From positions 179,907,174 through 179,971,173 of the forward strand of contig NC_079147.1 in NCBI RefSeq assembly GCF_945859685.1: a stretch of 64,000 nucleotides of DNA, written 5' to 3'. Shown here piece after piece: positions 1 to 10,263 of the stretch. Source of the DNA: Eupeodes corollae. Taxonomy: Eukaryota > Arthropoda > Insecta > Diptera > Syrphidae. Made by a program: the position numbers and the translations under genes. Within the stretch, counting starts at the first letter, position 1. Each line of letters opens with the position of its first letter. The notes beneath the pieces are model-generated. The model was not told the DNA's origin, did not search any database, and saw nothing but the letters and a program-made list of their open reading frames with translations.

Positions 1-564
1 TAACTCGAAAACTACATATGTATATGTAAAATAGTAATAAATCAAAGAAATCACGCAAAAACAAAGAATACATTTTTTATTATTATTTTGTGGTTACGAT
101 TTTATCATTGTAATGATGTATCACTAAATTCAAGTCAAGTACCATAAAAACTCATCCCTTAAAAAAATTGGTAGCTTTGAGCAAATCCAATTAATGTGAC
201 AGTGACACTTTTTGTTGCAAACTTTTTCTATAGTTTTTACATATATATGTACACATACCTATGAAGATACTTTTTATTATATTTATTTTTTTGGCAAACA
301 TCCTTGCGAAAATTAAAATGTCAATTAACACCTCAAATAGAATGTAACACGCACGACTTATTTCAAGTGTTTTTTGTTGTTTTTTTATTGCGTATAAATG
401 TAGAGTTTGTTTTTGTCATTGATTAAAAATTAATTTAAATACGAAGGAAAAATGTCCGTATATTTATGTAAATAACATATGCAATAATAAAAACTGATTC
501 TGTAATTATTTTGTGCTTACGATAAACAAACCATCATGTTTCAGCAAGGTTTTTAATTGCGACA
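1..564. other. AT-rich DNA, no gene seen
   Basis: The stretch is full of short A and T runs. Neither strand has an open frame with recognisable protein similarity, and I see no terminal repeats. It is the left flank of the Tc1-like element. Confidence 0.6.
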
Positions 565-566
565 TA

Positions 567-1855
567 CACTACCGTTCAAAAGTTTGAGACCACCTTCAAA
601 GGGTTTGGTTTATTTGTACCTGGCGCTTGGGTTTATGAATGAATATAGGATTTTTTTACCTGCATTGTTAACTTAGACCATTCATAAAAGGTTTTTGGCA
701 TCTATTTGGATTTCCTATAGTTTTTATTTTTTATGACGTTTACATTCAGTTTGGAATTTTTTCAAGATATCCAAAGGAGCAGTTCACAGGACCATACAGC
801 GTTACTCTAGTACCGGCGGTTTTAAGGATAAACCGAGGTCACCGAAGATCTGCATATCATCACCATAAGCAAGCGTTCTAGGAAGAAAACAGCACCAGAA
901 ATACGCGCCGAGATCAATGAAATCCGGGAAGAACCATTATCTGTATCAACGATGCAACGAAGGCAAGGCATGGTGGACTTTCTGGGCGCGTTGCAGTGCG
1001 GAAACCACTTCTACGACCCCAAAACAAGATCAAACGGTTGGAATGGGCCAAAACCCATGAGGAACGGACAAATGAAGACTTCAACAGAGACTTATGGAGC
1101 GATGAGCCCAAGTTTGGGATATTTGGCTCAAATCGCAGTGTACGTCAGGTGCAATCCTGAACAGAAGATGCTACCAGACTGTTTGGTCCCAACTGTAAAT
1201 CACGGAGGCGGTTCAGTAATGGAGTGGTGATGTTTTTCCTTCGATCGAGTAGGAGATCTAACACGTGTGATCGGAAGAATGGATAAAGAAGTCTATAAAA
1301 CGATATTGGAGGACCACGTTTTGGTATCTGGACTCCGATTAATCGGTGCAGGTTTTGTATTACAGCAAGACAATGACCCGAAACTAACTTCAAAACTTTT
1401 CCGGGGATACCTGAAACAAAAAGAAGATGTGGAAATTTTAAAAGTAATGGTATGGCCACCACAGTTTCCAGATATTAACCCATTGAGCTCTTATGGGAAG
1501 ATCGAAGAAGATAACATCGGAATCTGCTCTTTGGGAAACTCTACAAAATTCCTGGAATAATATTCCACAAGAAAAAATAAAAAACATTGTAAGAAGATTG
1601 CCCAGAATTGTAAACAAAATTATTGAATTTAAAGGACTGTTTTTTGATGAAAACTCAATTTAGAGCTTTTATTGGTTTTTTAAATAAATAATTTATGCTT
1701 ATTACAAAACTATTTTATATTTTTATTTCATTTACAACTAGACTTGCTATTCATTTTTTTCCCGTATTAACTTTTTTCCTAAAACTTCAGTTTAGGAGTT
1801 AGAACTCGATATTTCTCAAATTTTATAGGTGGTTTCAAACTTTTGACCGGTAGTG
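567..1855 (+). mobile_element. Tc1-like DNA transposon, complete ends, dead
   Basis: A 1,289-bp element with 28-bp terminal inverted repeats at 567-594 and 1828-1855. The left end begins CACTACCGTTCAAAAG and the right end, on the other strand, begins CACTACCGGTCAAAAG. The arms differ at only two positions. TA dinucleotides flank both sides (565-566 and 1856-1857), the target duplication expected of Tc1/mariner elements. The interior holds a broken transposase reading rightward. Length and ends are typical of an autonomous Tc1 element that has decayed in place. Confidence 0.93.
770..1559 (+). pseudogene. Tc1-family transposase, degenerate
   Basis: Cut-and-paste transposase remnant lying inside intact inverted repeats. 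Traces appear in order in three frames. First comes a paired-like helix-turn-helix piece around 775-835 (VHRTIQRYSSTGGF). Next is a second DNA-binding segment around 890-1020. The first catalytic block, LWSDEPKFGIF, lies near 1095-1130, and HGGGSVMEW near 1201-1230. The second Asp is in QQDNDPK near 1363-1383, followed by WPPQFPDINPL near 1453-1485. The third catalytic residue, normally Glu in NPIE of a DD34E enzyme, reads Ser here. There are several frameshifts and stops, including a TGA straight after HGGGSVMEW. The protein cannot be functional. Identification rests on the ordered motifs and is firm. Confidence 0.9.
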
Positions 1856-1857
1856 TA

Positions 1858-2767
1858 TAGGAACTATATGACGAATTTTGGATTCGTTTAAAATGTTGAA
1901 CTCAAACATGAAATTACACATGGTAGAGAAATCGAAGAAAGTGGGTCCCCAAAATCAGTCCTTCGTCTGTCTGTCCTCGCCCCTAAACCCAAAACTATTA
2001 GGTCGATTGAATTCAAAAGTTGGAAATTAAAGTTTTATGCCGATTTGCTTCAGGCGTTTTTTAAGAGTAAGAACAACAGTTGTACCTATACAGATTTTTT
2101 GGTCAAAAGCCGAAAGTTCAAATTTTATCAAAATCGATATAATAGATTTTTTTTTTATTTTCTGTAAAGATTTTTTTCTAAATTTTGCTAAAATAAAATA
2201 ATAAAAAAAAATGTTTGTATTGCTCGAGAAGGGTACCCTCCATAAAACCGTTTTTGTTTTCAAGGTTATTTAAGAACTAATAAACTCATTTATATTTTTT
2301 TTTCTGTACAAGTTCTTATACTGTCTAAATAATATTTTATGATCAAAAATGTCATTGTTTTTTAATGTTGGGTTTTTAAAAAATATAACAAAATGTCTTT
2401 TCGAAAATTGATACCTGAAAAGTTCTTAGTAACTCCATACTAAAAATATTTGTTTGAATGTATACAAAATCAATAAAAAAAAAATGCTCTGACGATTTTC
2501 TAATACAAAATTTTTAGATTTTTTTGGAGAAAGTGGCATTTAAATTTATGAAAATAAACTTTTTTGTAGGTTTATTTTTAAATCTTAAAATATAGAAAAC
2601 ATTTTTAAACAGACAATTTGGAAACATGTGCATTTCATTTTTTATTTCAATCAAATTAGTATTCAAAATTTTCAATGCTAATTTTTATATTTTTTTTTTG
2701 TATTTTGATTTTTCGACTTATTTTTAATAATTTTTTAAACTTTTTATTAATTTTTATATTTATAGTT
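1858..2767. repeat. Satellite-like dispersed repeat, head and degenerate body
   Basis: No gene. Around 1950-2020 there is a GTCTGTCTGTCC-type stretch followed by a phrase resembling GATTGAATTCAAA. Further on (about 2220-2240) is a CTCGAGAAGGG motif. A long A/T-run region follows, repeatedly using phrases such as acaaaat...aaaaacct and gaaaattgat. The same order of a pyrimidine-rich or GTACGT-rich head, a CTCGAGAA motif and a degenerate tandem body is seen at 15.27-16.67 kb, so I read both as one repeat family. The alignment is by eye and strongly diverged. Confidence 0.45.
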
Positions 2768-2771
2768 TTAA

Positions 2772-2855
2772 CCCTAGAAAGATAACCATATTTCATAAGC
2801 CATAAGTGATACACATGATTTGTACGTCCATTCGACGTAGGTTATCTTTCTAGGG
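2772..2855. mobile_element. 84-bp piggyBac-type MITE
   Basis: The ends are CCCTAGAAAGATAACC at 2772 and its exact reverse complement at 2840-2855. TTAA lies immediately outside on each side (2768-2771 and 2856-2859). CCCTAGAAAGATA is the well-known 13-bp terminal repeat of piggyBac, and TTAA is its obligatory target. The first 21 bases also resemble the canonical piggyBac end with one difference at base 15. There is no room for coding sequence, so this is a non-autonomous miniature element that would have been moved in trans. Confidence 0.92.
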
Positions 2856-2859
2856 TTAA

Positions 2860-3100
2860 ATAACTTGGTGCTAAATTGGTAAAAATATTGATTACCTTGA
2901 ATAATTTGCAAATAAGAAATAATTTTACCTCTAACATAATTGTGTGCATCGAAGATTAACGTTTTTGACATCTGGTAATATTTTTTAGAAAAATCCAAAC
3001 AAAAAATACTGCAAAAATTGTAAAAAGTTATGTTCGACTTAAATATCTTCGCAAAAATTAAAGTAATTGACTTCAAACAAATTTAATTTTTTAAATATTT
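2860..3100 (+). repeat. Satellite-like repeat unit (dispersed family)
   Basis: It contains the recurring phrases 'aacgtttttgacatctggtaa' (here near 2958), 'agaaaaatc', 'caaaaattgtaaaaa' and 'cgacttaaatatctt'. The same phrases occur in the same order near 15.7-16.2, 21.05-21.2, 45.13-45.26 and 55.91-56.05 kb. The unit continues the body to the left, so the piggyBac MITE sits inside the repeat. No coding potential. Confidence 0.6.
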
Positions 3101-3104
3101 AACA

Positions 3105-3530
3105 CTAGCTGCCCGTCCCGGCTTCGCACGGGTAGACATAAATAGGTACAGATATTTAAGTTATAAGCATGCTAATTAAAACGACCATGAATCACACAAA
3201 TTGTGTACTTATCTTAAAGCCTCCCTGTACACTACGATGGCTGTGGTATTTGTAGGTGGCAACAAACCGTTTTGATTTTCAGGGGATCCTACTCGAGAAA
3301 GTGCTACATACAATTGCCTGTGGGAAAAGCACTTTTTCCTTAAGTCGATACCAACTATGGAAAAAGTTTGTCTATGGGATTTATTTCTTGCTAGGGCAAA
3401 GGATATTTTTAAAGAGAACTGTAACCTTTTAAAAGATATGGGCATATCAGTTGGTATCATCGGGATCTGCAGAACATGTGCGAGCTGACCGGCAGCGGGA
3501 CCCGTAATGATAGTTGATACAATCACATTA
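3105..3530 (-). mobile_element. Helitron 3' end, truncated
   Basis: Read on the minus strand, this segment ends with a GC-rich hairpin (CCCGTGCGAAGCCGGGACGGG, 5-bp outer stem, about 3110-3132) followed by CTAG at 3108-3105 and then T. A hairpin shortly before a terminal CTRR and insertion between A and T are Helitron hallmarks. The helicase C-terminus lies just upstream on the same strand. The right part of the element is cut off at about 3527 by the 3' end of a LINE. Confidence 0.88.
3209..3526 (-). pseudogene. Helitron Pif1-like helicase, C-terminal piece
   Basis: Rolling-circle transposon helicase fragment of about 105 residues. In order I see ITGPAAGQLAHVLQIPMIPTDMP, FKRLQFSLKISFALARNKSHRQTFSIVGIDLR and CFSHRQLYVALSRVGSPEN. 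These correspond to the last conserved blocks of Pif1-type Helitron helicases: the FKRxQFP block, the INKSQGQT block (here RNKSHRQT, so the SQGQ core is damaged) and the HGQLYVA-SR block. The Rep and upstream helicase domains are absent. The frame is open to 3526, where family A LINE sequence begins. Function is lost; the family assignment is firm. Confidence 0.88.
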
Positions 3531-4549
3531 GGGTTGGGTTAGGTTAGGTTATAGTGGCTGTCCAAGATGGAAGCGGACACACTTAGGAAAGTTTAATGGC
3601 CCATTGTGATACCACATGAATCTTGAGGCTTCCTCCTAAGCTCCATGGAACCAACTTGAATCCCTTACGAAACGTGAGAGGATGATTATACCGATATGAT
3701 TTAGATCGTTAAAGAAGAATTCTTGAGTTTTCGAGCCAGAGCAGGGCATGTGCAGAGAAGATGAAGAACCGTTTCTTCCTCTGCAAAAGTCATTTGAGAA
3801 TACGCCTAGTATCGTGGCGTACTTTCCTATTAGACAGTGTCCGGTTATGACACCTCTTATACAGCTTATATGCGATCTGCTTAGAGAGAGCAAGCACCTT
3901 GAACGTTTTAAATCCAGTGTTGGCCAGATGTGTTTTGTGACTTTGGTGATGTTGTTCCACCTGGTGCCTGCCCTCCTCACAGTGTGTACAAGTAGCGATT
4001 GGTATGGACTGTTATAGAGTTTGTACAGACAGAGTCCAGAGATTTGATAGTGGCCTGGCTATCAGAGAAAATACGGATATCAGATGTTGATATCACGTTT
4101 TCTTTGAGCCAGGACAAGACTTCCTTTATCGCTAAAAGTTCCGCCTGGAACACGCTACAATGATTAGGAAGGCGGAATGAGAGACTTAATTTCAGTCGTT
4201 CAGAGTACACACCTCCACCAACCCCTTCTTTTGTTTTTGACCCATCTGTGTAAAAATGGATTGACTCATCCTCCAAGAATGTCCTATCCTCCCAAAAAGA
4301 TCTGGGAGGTATAGAAATCTGGAAGTTTCTGTCGAATTGCAGTTGGGGGATGGTGAATACCTTCGAATTACGGAGTGGTCAATGTTGGTGTTAGTCCACC
4401 GCGACGAAGCTTTGAGGCGAATAGCAGAGCTTGTAGCTATTTGTTTGCTAAATATTTCAAGTGGTGTTAGGTAGAGCAAGGTGTCCAGTTTCGCAGACGG
4501 GGTCGTGCGAAGCGACCCGCTTATACATAGGGAAGCTGAACGTTGGACG
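3527..4549 (-). mobile_element. Family A LINE, 5'-truncated 3' end (copy 1)
   Basis: The minus-strand 3' end of an RNase H-bearing non-LTR retrotransposon. It ends (left side) in a short array of CCTAA units, seen as GGGTTAGGTTAGGTTA on the plus strand at about 3532-3550. It matches the 3' part of the copies at 22.97, 44.2 and 45.3-48.4 kb. The 5' truncation point is near 4549, where the match to the sequence around 47,363 of the long copy stops. Truncation from the 5' side is the normal product of target-primed reverse transcription. Confidence 0.88.
3640..4480 (-). pseudogene. LINE RNase H and C-terminal zinc-knuckle region
   Basis: C-terminal part of the LINE polyprotein. The RNase H domain is visible at 4276-3980 with FYTDGSKTKEGVGGGVYSE (first Asp), VFQAELLAIKEVLSWL (Glu) and IFSDSQATIKSL (second Asp), so three catalytic acidic residues are kept. 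The following WVPGH...NCKADELA block is missing through an internal deletion near 4010-4020. The downstream cysteine knuckle (FCRxC...) is scattered over other frames between about 3900 and 3640. RNase H removes the RNA strand during reverse transcription. This copy is inactive through truncation and frameshifts. Confidence 0.85.
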
Positions 4550-7500
4550 TTGGTATGACGTTTTTAATGATGATTTGTTAGTAACATTTTTGTGTAATTT
4601 GATTGTTTACATTTTTTGTAATTTTGGAATAAAGTATATTTGTATCTATATTAAGTGTAATTTTGGAGGGCATATTTTTATAAATTGTTTACATTTATAA
4701 CATTAAAACGAATTTAAATATTCCAAACATTCCTTCATTTAGTTTTAATGGTTTAGTGTTCATAATATTTTATAATCAATCTCAATATAAATAACCTTAA
4801 GACTTATGTTATGAGCAAGTTCATAATACGCAATCATGCAAATTATTTCTATAAAAATATCTTTTTTTATTTTCAACCGCAAGACTAAAAATAATATGTC
4901 CATATATTTACAAGACAATATAATGCCAATAAAATTATGTGCAATGAAACCATAAAAATGAAATGAGTAGATAACTAGACTTCATATGTCATAAACACTT
5001 CACATCATTTGATTGGGGTTGCAATTTTACACCAGTTTGTGATGTGTAGCTTTCAAGCAGTTTTGTCATATTAACAAAGTATTGATTTTCTCTTCACCAA
5101 TAAAAAGAAAAAAGTACATCTAAATATGAAAACTCAAGAATCAATGGTTCTAGAACAACATTTTAAATAAAATATACATTTGACGAATTTACAAACGACT
5201 TATGCAAACTCAATCAAGTGACAAAGAGTGTTATCATGAAAAAAAAATCTCTGAGGTCAGTTTCATTGGATTAATCAACTTCATAAAATAAAGTTGAGAC
5301 ACAACTGGAGGTAGATACTATATATTCTGTGTACATACCTGCACTATCAACAGAAACACACATTCGCATTTTTCATTTTTGGTTCGTCGCGTGTTTGAGT
5401 TTTATGTGATGGTGTATATTTTTTAAGTTATTTATTTATTTTCTGTTTATCTCTTTGCCAGTTGAATAAGAATAAAATTAAATTAAATATCTGACAATCT
5501 CTCAGATACGATTATACTTCTTTTGATAAGTTTGTGGATAAGAAGAATGTTAACGTGTTGGTTGGTAGAATGGACACAACTATTTCAAGAATTCATACAA
5601 AAATTGTAGCTATGGAAATTAAAGACACAATTTTTGATGGTTAAAACATCACAGCTTTAGTTAAACATTTTCAAAACGAATTATCACTTACTTTGGAATA
5701 TATTCTAATATTCTAAATAATACAAACAAAATTATTTTCTTTTTTACATTGAATACAATTCTTGTACAGCCACGACCTTATCACTTTTTTCTATTCTATC
5801 AACATTCATTTGAAATTAGCATTTTTGTTATTAAACTTAAAATTTTTCAAAACACAATTTGTAATAATGTAGTAATGAAAACAATGTATGTAATAGGATT
5901 ATAAAGAGGTGACATGGAAAACAATAATGCAATAAATTTAATAAATACAAAGTATTATGCATAAACTTTTTTTTTGCCCTAACAAAAATTGTTCATTTAC
6001 ATTTTATGCGAAACGCTAGTAATTAGGTACTTTTTTATTTTTGTATTTTAAATTCGAGAAATGCATTTTAGAACACAGAAATATTTTCATTACCCTGAAT
6101 TAAGAAGAGAATTAAAATTCAATTAATTAGTAGGAGATTAGTATGCAATTGCGTCTACCTTAAAAAAAAAAAATCATACGTGGCGCCCTGAACTGAACTG
6201 AGACAATGAAACGGATGTTGAATATAAGTTGTGTTCAAAAACATCTTACCTTTAAACGTGTTAATTGATTAGATGTACTTACACCTTTACATTTAGAATA
6301 ATTTCGTAGCATACTAAACGAAAATGTTAATAGATTATAATCCTGAATGGAATAAACGCTGAACTTCACAATATTCAAGTGGTAGTACTTGTTTTGACCA
6401 TTTTATGACTAGAAAGAAAATTAGATACATATATTGTCTTGACATGCTTTCCTTCAAGTTTAAGCTAGCTTAAGAAGCTACAAATATTTGAAAAAAGAAA
6501 AAACTCTTAAATGGCGCCCAACGCCAAACTTAACTGCTTATGAACATTTACTACAGTTATTGTTTTCCGAAATATGTAATCCACGAGTTTTTTTTTGCAA
6601 TTTATAAATACCTTCAGTTCATTACTTTCCCTTTAATTGCTTTTAAAATTCCTCATCCTAAAAGAATTTCATTAACACTAAGGAATTCCCCCATCTGGGT
6701 TTTATTCATTTGATTTTTGTTTTTTCTTCATTTTTTTTTTCAAAATACAATAAAATAACAAACGAAAAAAAATATATGTTGAAAATAAATTGTCGTAAAG
6801 GCGTACACAGAAAATTTTTGCCGAGTGCATTCCACTTCAATACTAATCCCAATGCCTTTACCACAATAGTATGTAACGAGCTCATCGTAGTAGCTGCTGC
6901 AATATCATCAGTCAAACACCACCATACTCTTGATAAGCAACTATACTCGGGGCATTCGATAAAACAAGAATTCCGTCACACACATGCATCATTTTACTCT
7001 GTTTCACTCCACATACTAAGACTAACTATATGACACCAGCAGCGGCAGTGGCAGCGTTGCCACAGTGTTACAAGTGTAACAAAAAAGTTATTTTTTTAAG
7101 TTTTGTTAATTGTGTTTGCAACTATAATTTTACTCAAATTGACTTTTAATGAATTGTTTTAAGGTCAATAAGGTAAGAATACGTTATTACAAAGTATTTA
7201 CCAAAATTTTAGTGGTTTTTTTTTTTTAATAGTAACAAACTTATGAGTATTAATATAAGTTTTTTTTTCAAGCAATATTTTTGAAGAGTCATTAAAAGTG
7301 TTAAGTTTTTTGATTTATTTTATTAGACTTTCTTAAAGGTCTGCGGCAACACTGTATGACACATTCTCGAGAAAAGAATAAAAACAACAAAAACTCACAT
7401 TAACACATAGCATACAAAAGTAATAATGTACCCTTGCTCAATGTGTGTTGCGTTCTGTTCTGTATGTTATTCTGTGTTATTTAAACTTTTAAGCGGAAGA

Positions 7501-8160
7501 AGAAACGAAGTGAAATAAATTAAAAATAAATAAGAACCATACAGAAATAAATATATATGAACATATGTGAAATGAAAATAATGATATGGAATATTGTATT
7601 GCATTTTAGAGTGACCAGACTCTCCACAATTATCATCTTAATCAAGAAAAAAATAGGTGATAACTTCTGAAGATTAATATTGGGAATACTTGTTATCTTG
7701 GTAAACATTCGTACAAAGCTGCTAGTAAAATATTTTGTTTGCGAAAGCCAAATATTTAACTTCAATTTTATGAAACTTTAGTGTTTACCTTAAGTAAACT
7801 TGGTTCCAAAAAAATTACCAAAATACTGTAATACTAGAAAGGCTCAGCAAGTAACTGTTAAGTGCAGAGATAATTTTGTTTGCCACACAGCACGAATGCA
7901 GATTGCTCTACTATGCAAAAATCAGCCATTATTATAAAGAACCATACATTCAAAAGAGAATTTTGGGTGCTGAAAGAAAATTATCCTGTTTCTAAAACAC
8001 AAAAATGGCTCTGAGACAATCTTCAGTAGTGTAGAAAACAACTCATGACAACAGAAACAACACATAAATGTATCTAAACATTTTATGCAAATTAAACTTC
8101 TTTTTTTATAAATTATTTGTGTGATCACAACTTATTATTTGATATAACATAGCTAATGCA
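4550..8160. other. AT-rich DNA, no gene; two primer-site-like motifs
   Basis: There is no convincing coding trace over 3.6 kb. The open frames at 6706-7033 and 7520-8128 lack recognisable domains and look like chance. Two short GC-rich motifs stand out: TGGCGCCCTGAACTG at 6181 and TGGCGCCCAACG at 6512. Both resemble tRNA-Lys-type primer-binding sites (see findings). The GC-rich phrase cagcagcggcagtggcagcg at 7037-7056 precedes GTTACAAGTGTAAC, two 6-bp arms around a 2-bp centre. Confidence 0.5.
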
Positions 8161-9238
8161 ACAATAACCGTGTTTTGTTGGAAAATCTATCAATAGTATA
8201 GTAGGATTTTACACGAATGACAAAAACAATATCCGAAGTATAAATACTACCGATAAAAGTTTAAGTAGAATCTTACTACGGATGGGGTTTTGACATTTAT
8301 ACGAGTCTCGAATGGATCTTATGTGACTAGCATTTCGATGGCTGTGTTCGTTGAGTAGTTGTTCATTTAGGATCATGTGTTTTCCATTGGCGAAAAAAAA
8401 AAATCTGTCACTGTTGATAGTATTTAGTTTTGTTAATGAAAATGGACTAACTGGGCTTATTTTGCAAGAGAAAACAATAGAAAATATATTCAATTTTTGC
8501 TAAGTTTCCACCAAAGGTTTATCTCAGTTTAGATTAAATAAATCTTTTTTGGTGTTTCCACCGAACAAGAAGATTTAAAAGTGATTAAGTTGGACAGCAC
8601 TTTTTAAATGGAAATGGTGTTTGGATGTTTTTTATGAAGTGCAAGTGAGATAGTTTGATTCGTGTTAAACAATGAAGAACTGAATAGTTCAGCACCATAT
8701 AAGAATATGCTTCCTACTCCATGTCCAATTTTTGTTTTAATTTGATTAAAACAAAACTGTATTTTCTGTACACAAACATGTAATAACAATTCCTCAACAC
8801 AGGATTTTCTTCACAATTTGACTCGACTCCGATCCCCGGCCGGAATCGAGTCAAATCAAGCTCATTTCAACTCGATTCAGGTAAATAAAGAATTGATGCG
8901 AGTTTCAAGCCCTTTTCAACACCATATGTTAGTGTAGTAGTCTACGAACACACCCCATTCTTGAAGTTTTTATTTTGTGTCAAATTTTTTGTAAAAGCTG
9001 CAATTGTTAAATGAACTTTTTTTTATAGAATCTCAATTTCCAGATGTTTTCTTATCATTTCTTCTTGAAAATTGTCCATTTTATTAGGTTTAGTTAGTTT
9101 TTTTTGCTGAAGTTAATTTTAACTTTTGATTTTAACAAAACTTTCGTCTATCGAGTTTTTTATTATTATTCTGAGAGATCTTCTTTCAGTTGTACCAATT
9201 TTTAAATACAAAAATCTGGCTACTGCCCATGGGTTTTC

Positions 9239-10236
9239 TTGGGAATTTTCTACTACCTTGAGGTGGCGTTCTATAGTACCATCTTTAGATAGCTTGTAGA
9301 TATAGTTTCCGCCCGATCGCCATGTTAGTTTAGTTTTGAGACCACACTGAACAAGGCGCCTCTGTGTTTTTCTTAAAAATGGAAAAGTTGGAAAATCGTG
9401 CTGGCATCAAATACTTCTATTTGAAGGGGTTAAAGCCGAAGGAAATCAAAGAAGAGATGGACTCAACACTGGGGACATATTGCCTATCATATTCAACCAT
9501 TAAGCAGTGGGTTTCCGAGTTTAAAAAGGGTCGTATGAGCACCTCTGATGAGCCTCGCTCAGGACGCCCTGTTGAGTTCACAACTCCAGATATGATCGAA
9601 AAAATCCATCAAATAGTGCTGGAAGACCGCAGATTAAAAATGCATGAGTTAGCTAAGACCTGTAAGATGTCAAATGAACGTGTGCAAAATATTTTGCACC
9701 AACATTTGCATATGCAAAAGCTCTGCGCAAGATGGGTGCCGCGTTTGCTAACGCACCAGCGCACAAGTCAATAGTTGCGATGGCTAAAATCCCCTGAGGA
9801 AGGCAGCAACCCCTGCCGAAACGTCGGGAAAAGTTAATGTAACAACCTTGTTTCATTGCCACGATCAAAGTGACCAAAAAAGCCGAAGGAAAACCTAATT
9901 TTTCCTATACACATAAGTAAAATCAACGATCTGAAGTTTGAATTGATGCCGCATCCTCCCTACTCTCCAGACCTAGCCCCGAGTGACTATTATCTGTTTC
10001 CTAACCTCAAAAAATGGCTTGGTGGTAAGAGATTTGCGGACAATGAAGTAACCGAAGTTGTAAATGGGTATTTTGAGGAGCTTGATGAATCAGTCTATAG
10101 AGATGGCATTACTAGACTAGAACACCGCTATGAGAAATGTATCAGCTTTGGAGGAGATTATGTTGAGAAATAAAAAAAAAATTCTTAAAAACGTTGTTTT
10201 TCTTGGTCAGGCCGAAAACTTTTCAATCCACCCTCG
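9239..10236 (+). mobile_element. Mariner element, left end deleted
   Basis: The right terminal repeat, read on the opposite strand, begins CGAGGGTGGATTGAAAAG (10219-10236). TA follows at 10237-10238, as expected for mariner. The left terminal repeat is missing. The match of the host element X stops at about 9238 and goes straight into mariner 5' leader sequence, so a deletion removed the left repeat and about 10 bases of X. The interior carries a broken transposase. Confidence 0.85.
9379..10173 (+). pseudogene. Mariner transposase with internal replacement
   Basis: The N-terminal 131 residues are open from ATG 9379: MEKLENRAGIKYFYLKG, then the helix-turn-helix LSYSTIKQWVSEFKKGRMS, the linker DEPRSGRPVE and the second helix-turn-helix ending KMSNERVQNILHQHLHMQKLCARWVPRLLT. 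The C-terminus reappears at about 9945-10170 with PHPPYSPDLAPSDYYLFPNLKKWL, the third Asp region of a D,D34D mariner enzyme, through the terminal stop. The central catalytic portion, including the first two Asp residues, is absent. In its place is about 140 bp of unrelated DNA (9775-9918). A chopped enzyme of this kind cannot transpose. Confidence 0.9.
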
Positions 10237-10263
10237 TATTTATAGAATGCCAAAAAAACACGG

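Larger units (their letters stand above)
8168..10263 (+). mobile_element. Element X copy 1, terminal-inverted-repeat element split by mariner
   Basis: A non-coding element of about 1.1 kb once the nested mariner is removed. The left end at 8168 begins CCGTGTTTTGTTGG. The right end (10237-10263), on the other strand, begins CCGTGTTTTTTTGG. The arms agree over roughly 27 bases with a few differences and one gap. TA lies one base outside each end (8165-8166 and 10265-10266). A second copy lies inverted at 52.4-53.5 kb, and the match runs through the whole body. The body has a subterminal hairpin (8231-8283), a TTTCCACC-rich segment near 8508-8565 and an ACTCGA-type inverted repeat near 8819-8852. 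I cannot assign a superfamily. Confidence 0.75.

Noticed and set aside
914..1462. Minus-strand open frames
   Set aside because: They are shadows antisense to the plus-strand Tc1 transposase, whose motifs are clear.
3532..3550. Interstitial telomere repeat (TTAGG)n
   Set aside because: The array is short and always sits at the 3' end of the same LINE family, so it is an element tail rather than telomeric DNA.
3748..4017. Plus-strand frame of 89 codons
   Set aside because: It is antisense to the LINE C-terminal region read on the minus strand.
7037..7375. Possible MITE between GTTGCCACAGTG and GGCAACACTGT
   Set aside because: The two words are only partly complementary, no target duplication is seen and the inside has no symmetry.
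8209..8493. Open frame in element X copy 1
   Set aside because: The equivalent frame is not open in copy 2. The frames called in the two copies lie on opposite strands of the element.
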